From Brassica napus (Eukaryota > Streptophyta > Magnoliopsida > Brassicales > Brassicaceae): DNA of 64,000 nt. The stretch spans positions 12,503,065-12,567,064 of the forward strand of contig NC_063452.1 in NCBI RefSeq assembly GCF_020379485.1, in the 5' to 3' direction. Both the position numbers and the translations under genes were made by a program. Under the pieces are notes generated by a model. That model was not told the DNA's origin. It made no database searches and was given only the letters and a program-made list of their open reading frames with translations. Of the stretch, positions 57,167 to 64,000 are shown piece after piece. Positions within the stretch are counted from its first letter, which is position 1. Every line of letters starts with the position of its first letter.

Positions 57167-59932
57167 ATGGTCGTTAACAACGACAGTTCTTCGTCAGGCG
57201 AGGAGCGCGAAGCTCTCGAGGTGACGCCGGCTCCAGAGATGACACCTACGCCTACACCAGTAACTCCACTTCCCCATCCTGCGTCTATGGAAACTATCCT
57301 GGCACGCCTCGCCCTACAAGAAGCGGCGCAGAAGGCGGCAGTTGACCAAATCACGGCGATAGCAAAGATCCTTGCTCCTCTCGCTGCAAACGCCGAAGCT
57401 TCAACGGCGCAGTATCGTCGACACCTGTTCGCCACAGAACGAAACACCGACGTAGCACCTACGCGGGATAACGATAACCAAAGTGCCGGTAACGACATCA
57501 ACGTGCACACCGCAAGCGAACTAGCCGCGTTGAAACAGTCGGTCCTTGACATCAATTCGAAGATCCACCAGGTGACGACGTCCGCACCCCAAATCGAGCA
57601 TGTACTCGCGGAATCTCTTCGTACACCCTTCACGCAAAAGGTTACCGGCGTGCGGCTCCAGAAGATGGAGAAACTCCGTCTTCCAACCTTCAAAGGTCTC
57701 TCTGACCCTTCTACTCACGTCGCGTCTTTCAACATAGCGATGCGACGCGCAAACCTGACCGACGAAGACAAAGACGCCGGCTTTTGCCAACTCTTCGTCG
57801 AAACCCTAGAAGGACCGGCCCTTACTTGGTTCACCGGCCTCAGAGAAAACTCCGTCGACTGTTTCCACGACCTCTCAATGGCTTTCCTTAAGAACTATAT
57901 CATGTTCACCAACCAGGAAGCGACCGTGTCAGATTTGTGGAACCTCACTCACGCCAGCGACCAAAGTCTCCGCGACTTCATGGAGAAATTCAAAGCTATT
58001 GTCTCGAAGATTGATTTTCCCGACCATATCGCCGTCGAATCTTTGATGAACACCTTGCACGTCGACTCCACATTCCGTCAGGATCTCTACCGATACCCGA
58101 AAAAATCTGTCTCCGACGCCATCGCTCGCTCGCACAACTTTATCCGCATGGAAGAAGACACCAGAGCAAAGTTCGCAAAAGAAGCAGCAGCGAAACAGCG
58201 ACCCTCCCGAACAAACGACACCCGCCCCGAGCCCCGCCAGCACTCCTCCGGTGGAAATACCACTCAGAAGCGAGGCTACGTTAGCTCGGTCGGTGATGAG
58301 GAATCTCCAAAATCAGCAGCCATCACGCGAGAGAAAGGCTGGAACCACTGGGATCGAGACTCCGCTCCGAAGCAGTCAACCTCATCCGAACCAGCGAGTT
58401 CAAACTCCGAGGAGCCAAAAAAATGGTGCCTCTACCACAAAAGGGATTCCCATGATACGAAGGAATGCAAGGTCCTCATCGGGCAGTTTTTCGACGGGAT
58501 CACTAATGGGACAATCCAAATGCCCACCTCTCCTACGACACCGAAAAACACCAAAAGTTGGAGTAAGAGCAAGGAGAAGAAGGCACAGAAGTCTCAAAAG
58601 AACACGGCCCCGAGCGAGGAAAGAGCAAGCCCTGAGCGCACTCCCGTCAACAACGTCGGCCCCGCCAACGATTCGTCAGAAGACGAACACCCGTGTCGCC
58701 GGCGACGAGTGGAAGTCATACTCTCTCGCCCTTGCGACTCCTCTGATGACGACGTCCCGACAGTGCAACCAGATCTGCGCGATAAATTGGACAGCAAGGA
58801 TAAGCAGTCTCTCGCTCCCTCGAAAACAGATAAAGACATGCGCATTCTATTGAAGCGAAAAATCGCCACGAACGAAAACACAGGAACCGCCGACCTCCGT
58901 GCGACCATCTCAAAATGCAACGCTCTGAGAGTCGGTCAAACTGGCGACCTTCGCGACCAGCTCAATTCGAAGGCCGACGACCTGCGAATCCAACTCAACC
59001 GTTCGAAAGGGTCCGATCTGCGACGGCGTCTCGAATCAAAAAAGAAACAGCCCGCAGAAATTTGTACATTCGAGAACACAACTGACGATTTAAGGAAGCA
59101 ACTCGAATCAATGCGAGCTACCCGAGCCCCGCACATTAGTGTCATAATGGGCGGATCACCACCTTGCGGTGACTCGGTTCGAGCCGTCGAAGATTACAAA
59201 CGTCAAGCAACCACCTCTCAGAAGTGGCCTTCTCCAGTCGAAAATGATCACCAGATCACTTTTTCGGCACTAGACACCAAGGGCGTCCACATGCCACATA
59301 ACGATCCTCTCCTCGTCGACCTTGACATCGGCGAATGTCTGGTCGCAAAAGTCCTTATTGATACCGGCAGCTCAGTCGATCTCATCTTTCGCGACACACT
59401 CGACAAAATGGGAGTTGATTTAAGGGATATGAAGCCTTCCTCTCGCACGCTCACCGGCTTCAACGGAGCCTCGGAGCAAATGATCGGGACAATTCGCCTT
59501 CCAGTTTACGCAGGTGGTATAACCCGCACCGTCAAGTTCTCCGTCATCCGCGCCAAAGCACCCTATAATGCCATACTCGGAACACCATGGCTGCATTCCA
59601 TGAAAGCCGTCCCTTCGACTTATCATCAATGCGTCAAATTTCCCGGAAAAGACGGCAAAACTCAGACGATTCGGGGAGATCAACAAGCCGCGAGAGAACT
59701 ACTGATCGCAACTGTAAAGATGCAGCAACAAGCTTCCCTTGTCAACTCCGTCAGTAAACCACTCAACAAGATATACCCCAGAAGGAGGAAGTTCGCGAAG
59801 TCGCAATTGATGAATCCGACCCGACGAAAATCATCCGAGTTGGCGTCTACCTGTCCGACGACGTATGTTCAAGGATCATCTCTTTCATCAAAGACAACGC
59901 CTCGACGTTCGCCTGGAAGACTTCCGACATGA
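57167..59932 (+). CDS. Gag-protease ORF of the Ty3/gypsy element
   Basis: 921 codons, open from the ATG at 57167. A Ser/Glu/Pro-rich start leads to the retrotransposon gag domain (FKGLSDPSTHVASFNIAMRR, LEGPALTWFTGL). A zinc-knuckle-like CLYHKRDSHDTKEC and a long charged linker with repeated DLRxxLxSK-type units follow. The aspartic protease motif DTGSS is at residues 732-736 (59360-59374), with NAILGTPWLH at about 806. After about residue 870 the translation leaves the pol frame: from near 59775 the conserved sequence continues in another frame, so the last 50 residues are probably a frameshift product. Confidence 0.85.
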   Translation: MVVNNDSSSSGEEREALEVTPAPEMTPTPTPVTPLPHPASMETILARLALQEAAQKAAVDQITAIAKILAPLAANAEASTAQYRRHLFATERNTDVAPTRDNDNQSAGNDINVHTASELAALKQSVLDINSKIHQVTTSAPQIEHVLAESLRTPFTQKVTGVRLQKMEKLRLPTFKGLSDPSTHVASFNIAMRRANLTDEDKDAGFCQLFVETLEGPALTWFTGLRENSVDCFHDLSMAFLKNYIMFTNQEATVSDLWNLTHASDQSLRDFMEKFKAIVSKIDFPDHIAVESLMNTLHVDSTFRQDLYRYPKKSVSDAIARSHNFIRMEEDTRAKFAKEAAAKQRPSRTNDTRPEPRQHSSGGNTTQKRGYVSSVGDEESPKSAAITREKGWNHWDRDSAPKQSTSSEPASSNSEEPKKWCLYHKRDSHDTKECKVLIGQFFDGITNGTIQMPTSPTTPKNTKSWSKSKEKKAQKSQKNTAPSEERASPERTPVNNVGPANDSSEDEHPCRRRRVEVILSRPCDSSDDDVPTVQPDLRDKLDSKDKQSLAPSKTDKDMRILLKRKIATNENTGTADLRATISKCNALRVGQTGDLRDQLNSKADDLRIQLNRSKGSDLRRRLESKKKQPAEICTFENTTDDLRKQLESMRATRAPHISVIMGGSPPCGDSVRAVEDYKRQATTSQKWPSPVENDHQITFSALDTKGVHMPHNDPLLVDLDIGECLVAKVLIDTGSSVDLIFRDTLDKMGVDLRDMKPSSRTLTGFNGASEQMIGTIRLPVYAGGITRTVKFSVIRAKAPYNAILGTPWLHSMKAVPSTYHQCVKFPGKDGKTQTIRGDQQAARELLIATVKMQQQASLVNSVSKPLNKIYPRRRKFAKSQLMNPTRRKSSELASTCPTTYVQGSSLSSKTTPRRSPGRLPT

Positions 59933-62900
59933 AGGCGATCGACCCCGCAGTTACCTCCCATGAACTGCACGTCGACCCGACGTTCAAACCCATCCGACAG
60001 AAGCGACGAAAACTCGGTCCAGAACGATCTAAAGCCGTAAACGAAGAAGTCGACAGGCTCCTCGACACGGGTTTCATAACCGAAGTCCGATACCCCGAAT
60101 GGTTGGCTAACCCGGTTGTCGTCAAAAAGAAAAACGGCAAATGGCGCATATGCGTCGACTTCACGAACCTCAACAAGGCGTGCCCAAAGGACAGTTACCC
60201 ACTCCCTCATATCGATCGTCGAATCAACTGCTGGTAACGAACTCCTTACCTTCATGGACGCTTTCTCGGGATACAACCAGATCTTGATGCATCCCGACGA
60301 TCGCGAGAAGACGGCATTCATCACCGACAGAGGGACCTACTGCTACAAGGTGATGCCCTTCGGGCTAAAGAACGCCGGCGCGACTTATCAGCGACTCGTC
60401 AACCGAATGTTCGCTGATCAGCTAGGCAACACCATGGAAGTGTACATCGACGACATGTTAGTCAAATCGCTCAAGGCCGACGATCACCTAAACAACTTAC
60501 GCGACTGCTTCAAGATCTTGAATGACTACGGGATGAAGCTCAACCCGGCCAAGTGTACCTTCGGTGTCACTTCGGGAGAATTCCTCGGCTATATTGTCAC
60601 TCAACGAGGAATCGAGGCTAACCCCAAGCAGATCTCGGCGATCCTCGACCTTCCAAGCCCAAAGAACAGCCGCGAAGTACAGCGACTAACCGGACGCATA
60701 GCAGCTCTCAACAGGTTCATCTCGCGATCAACCGATAAGTGTCTTCCCTTCTACGAGCTACTAAGGGGCAACAAGAGGTTCGTCTGGGACGAAAAGTGCG
60801 AGGAGGCGTTCAATCAACTCAAGCATTACCTCACAACCCCCCCCCCCAGTACTATCAAAGCCAGAAGCCGGCGACACATTGTCTCTCTACATAGCCGTCA
60901 CATCCTCCGCCGTCAGCAGCGTGCTCATTCGAGAAGATCGGGGAGAACAGAAACCAATCTTTTACACAAGTAAAAGAATGACCGAGCCGGAGACGAGATA
61001 CCCAACACTCGAAAAGATGGCCTTAGCTGTCGTCACCTCGGCCTGGAAACTGCGACCCTACTTTCAGTCGCACACGATTGAAGTACTGTCCAACCAACCA
61101 CTCCGAACGGTTATGCAGAATACTAACCAGTCAGGACGGTTGACTAAATGGGCGATGGAGCTGAGCGAACATGACATCGTGTACAAGAATCGCACAGCAG
61201 CAAAGTCACAGGTCCTTGCCGACTTCTTGATCGAGTTAACACCAGAGCTGGAGCAAGACCTCATCCTACCAAGTTTAAACTGGATCCTACACGTCGACGG
61301 TTCATCCACGAGTAAAGGGTCGGGGGCAGGAGTGCAACTGCAATCACCAACAGGAGAACTCATCCGGCAGTCATTTAGTTTTGGTTTTGCGGCGTCAAAC
61401 AACGAAGCTGAGTACGAATCCCTCATCGCAGGGCTCCGTCTCGCCAAGGCAGTGAAGGCCAAAAGAATCAGCGCTTACTGCAACTCTCAACTTGTCGTAA
61501 GCCAGTACCTCGGCGATTACGACGTCCGCAACGAAAGGATGGACGCCTACCTCAAACTCGTCCAAGACCTCACGCGAGACTTCGAGTTCTTCGAACTCAC
61601 GAAGGTTCCTCGCGGAGAAAATGTCTGTGTCGACGCCCTCGCTGCTCTAGGAAGCAAGCTACACGATCAAGTCAAGAGGACAATCCCAATCCATAAAATC
61701 GAGAAACCGAGCATCGACACGAAGGCGGAACAGACTGCGATCGCAGCAGCGATGGACATCGACGAAGCAGAACCTCCTTCGCAGGATGATCAGCCAACAG
61801 ATTGGCGCAAGGAACTCATCGATTACCTCGCTGAAGGTTTATTGCCCACCGAGAAATGGGACGCGCGGCGACTGAAGTGACGTAGCACACACTACGTTGT
61901 CATGGACGGGGAACTACACCGATTGACCGCAACGAAGGTGCTACTCAAATGTATCTTCGGCGAAGAAACGAGACTAGTCATGGCCGAAACACATGAAGGA
62001 GCAGCAGGCAATCACTCGGGCGGACGAGCTCTTGCATTAAAAGTAAAGAATCTCAGATTCTACTGGCCAACCAAGAACGCCGACTGCGAGACATACGTGC
62101 GCAAGTGCGACAAATGCCAGCGTCATGCTTCCACCTTACACAGCCCAACGGAGTTCCTTCATACCCTAACTGCTCCATACCCATTCATGCGATGGGGAAT
62201 GGACATCATCCTGGTCCTCACAGATTACTTCACCAAATGGGTTGAAGCTGAAGCCTACGCAAACATCACCGACAAGGAGGTGCAAAACTTCGTCTGGAAG
62301 AACATAATCTGCCGACATGGGCTCCCATACGAGATCATTACAGACAACGGTTCACAATTCATCTCGCATCATTTCAAGGGATTATGCGACAGATGGCGAA
62401 TTCGACTCAACATGTCGACCCCGAGAAACCCGCAAAGTAACGGCCAAGCCGAGTCGACGAACAAGACCATCATCGACGGTCTGAAGAAATGACTCGACTT
62501 AAAGAAAGGTTGCTGGGTGGATGAACTAGACGGTGTCATGTGGTCCCACAGAACAACTCCTCGCGGAGCGACGAAGGCTACGCCCTTCTCAATGGCCTAC
62601 GGCGTCGAGGCAATGGGTCCCGCAGAAGTGAACGTGACGAGTTTGCGCCGATCGCGAATGCCACAAAACGTCGAACTCAACCGCGACATTCTGCTCGACG
62701 CACTCGACAACATCGAGGAAAAGCGCGACCAAGCACTACTCCGAATCCAGAATTACCAGCGTCAAATCGAGAGCTATTACAACAAAAAGGTTAAATCGCG
62801 TCCCCTCGAAATGGGCAATCTTGTTTTAAGAAAGGTCTTCGAAAATACTAAGGAGTGGAAAGTCGGCAAGCTTAGAGCCAACTGGGAAGGACCATAATAG

Positions 62901-63007
62901 ATAGTCGAATTCATCAAACCAGGAGTATACCGCCTCGAGACTTCAACAGGCGAAGCAGTACCGAGAGCTTGGAACTCCAAACATCTCCGCCTCTTCTTCC
63001 ATCCTTA
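59775..63007 (+). pseudogene. Ty3/gypsy RT, RNase H and integrase, interrupted
   Basis: Conserved blocks in order: NPVVVKKKNGKWRICVDFTN; MDAFSGYNQILMHPDD; YIDDMLVKS (RT active site, about 60445); REVQRLTGRIAALNRF; PIFYTSKRM; RNase H HVDGSSTSKGSG and NNEAEYESLIAG; integrase zinc module GNHSGG and CDKCQRHA; DDE residues in MDII, TDNGSQFIS and GQAESTNKT; C-terminal RKVFENTKEW and ANWEGP. Lesions are a 2-base loss near 60215, a frame change at the run of 11 C at 60837-60847, a TGA at 61878, a deletion of about 12 codons after MDI, a TGA at 62490 and two stops at 62895-62900. The reading ends at about 63007. Confidence 0.88.
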
Positions 63008-63065
63008 GTCAAGACGAACACCTTACCGAGTAAATGCGCCACTAAGGCCACTTTTACTCGGTCTC

Positions 63066-63098
<33 letters not shown>

Positions 63099-64000
63099 GT
63101 GATAGAACGATCAACGGTCACGTTCTCTCGCTCAAAAAAAAATAAAAAAAAATAAAAAACCCGAGTAAATGCGCCATTAAGGCCACTTTTACTCACAATC
63201 TAAGAACTACAAATGGCTTGATTCCCGCAAAGGGATACGTAGGCAGCCAAAAAAAAAGGGGGGTCCAGCCGGAAAAAAAAAAAAAAACAAACCTCCTCCC
63301 CGAGGAATCGATCTCCGAAGCAGACGATCACTTAAGCGATGCCGACACGAGCATGCCCCGGCTTCTCAAACAAGCGTATCGGTACTCGCATCCCACGTTG
63401 GATATGTCCTGATCAGACACGTATTCACGGGAGTCGACTGTGTTGCGATTTAAACCAACACGGCCGAGACAATGACTCCAACTCACCCTGTAATTTACTA
63501 AGTAAGGTTTGACCTACCGAACGCTTGAAAATTACGTTAGGGTCGATTTGGAACCGTCAACGTCGTGAACTCATAATTAACAACAAAACTCAAATGACAG
63601 ACGATCGCGAGTCAAAGAAATCGACCGAGACAAAGACATGACGAGCTTAACACAACAATGATTCGATATCTCGAATAACGTTTATACTAAACAAACAGTC
63701 ACTTCGAATCTTGAGTAATCATGCATTTGATAGACAAGTACGATAAAAGACAAACAGTTAATACGATTCGAAGAATTGGAAATAACAAAAGAGAAACAAC
63801 AAAGTAGAAGTCTTAAAAGGCAAAAGTCTAAAAAGCAACAACACAAGTCCTCCGGGACTCAAAAGAAACAACAAACAAAAAAGACTAAGCATCCCGATCA
63901 CTCTCGCGATCGTTGAGAACGGAGAGCTCCGAAGCCCTGACGCTTTACTCACGAGCAGCCGGAGAAACATGCACTTCATCTGATCTCGGGACGATCTCTG
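63008..64000. other. Ty3/gypsy 3' spacer with poly-A tracts
   Basis: Contains an A run of about 28 at 63070-63098 and further A-rich runs to 63290, and a repeated phrase (GAGTAAATGCGCCANTAAGG, about 63027 and 63163). On the minus strand near 63890-63960 a coding-like end (SVLNDRESDRDA then stop) could be the tail of an antisense gene like that at 5442-6632, starting beyond the window; this is weak. No LTR is seen. Confidence 0.45.

Larger units (their letters stand above)
56621..64000 (+). mobile_element. Second Ty3/gypsy (Tat-like) element, cut by window end
   Basis: A less AT-rich block from about 56621 contains a 5' LTR ending ...taaaca at 57122, a primer-binding site TTGGCGCCCACCGTGGGG (57124-57141), gag, protease, RT, RNase H and integrase on the plus strand. 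Its pol is the same lineage as the minus-strand element at 7720-10262 (both have REVQRLTGRxAALNRFISRS). No 3' LTR is present before 64000, so the element continues to the right. The left LTR border is a guess because the second LTR is not visible. Confidence 0.88.

Noticed and set aside
57145..57693. Minus-strand 182-codon ORF opposite gag
   Set aside because: GC-rich shadow of the gag frame with low-complexity composition.
63070..63098. Poly-A run as a LINE or SINE tail
   Set aside because: No target duplication and it lies within the Ty3/gypsy spacer between similar A-rich runs; more likely simple repeat expansion.

Overview
This window is nuclear DNA from a Brassicaceae plant, most likely a Brassica or a close relative. 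The evidence is AT-rich intergenic DNA, introns with GT/AG borders, plant-only transposon families (CACTA, MULE, Helitron, Ty1/copia, Ty3/gypsy, LINE, SINE, hAT), and two kinds of host gene recognisable from Arabidopsis: a plant serpin cluster and a WRKY gene matching WRKY56. From memory, Arabidopsis carries WRKY56 (At1g64000) next to serpin genes At1g64010-At1g64030, so this looks like the expanded counterpart of that locus.

Layout. 1-11605: a Helitron-like element whose 5' end lies at the window edge, with a Ty3/gypsy (Tat-like) deletion derivative nested at 4369-11393. 11667-14807: a second Helitron on the minus strand carrying exons of a beta-galactosidase fused to exons of a PER1/PGAP3-like gene. 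15093-15336: a small hAT element. 15400-16134: serpin A, second exon only. 17328-18813: serpin B, two exons, one frameshift. 20284-31020: a complete 10.7-kb CACTA element with two transposase genes, an intact antisense ORF with an Athila-ORF1-like domain and a 163-bp tandem array. 32610-44833: a 12.2-kb MULE with a MURA gene (+) and a DUF1985-ULP1 protease gene (-), itself invaded by a Helitron and a LINE. 45039-45886: a 5'-truncated LINE. 45994-51033: a copia element. 51162-52620: serpin C, intact. 54142-55185: WRKY56-like gene (-), intact, with a WKKYGQK signature. 56621-64000: a second Ty3/gypsy element running off the right edge.

How it fits together. The sequences flanking serpins B and C are homologous on both sides (16750-17330 with 32430-32609 plus 44834-45038 plus 45887-45993 plus 51034-51161; 18814 onward plus 31640-32400 with 52621-53600). 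The locus is therefore a tandem serpin array whose roughly 5-kb spacing has been stretched to 33.8 kb by at least four separately datable insertions. Target-site duplications were found for most insertions (TAC, AATATAAAA, a 14-mer for each LINE, ATAGT, TAGATATC, a 13-mer for a SINE), so the nesting order can be read directly.

Only serpin C and the WRKY gene look like functional host genes. Several pseudogene calls (serpin B and both CACTA transposase genes) rest on single-base deletions in short homopolymers and could be consensus errors. I see no tRNA or rRNA genes, CRISPR arrays or prokaryotic features.
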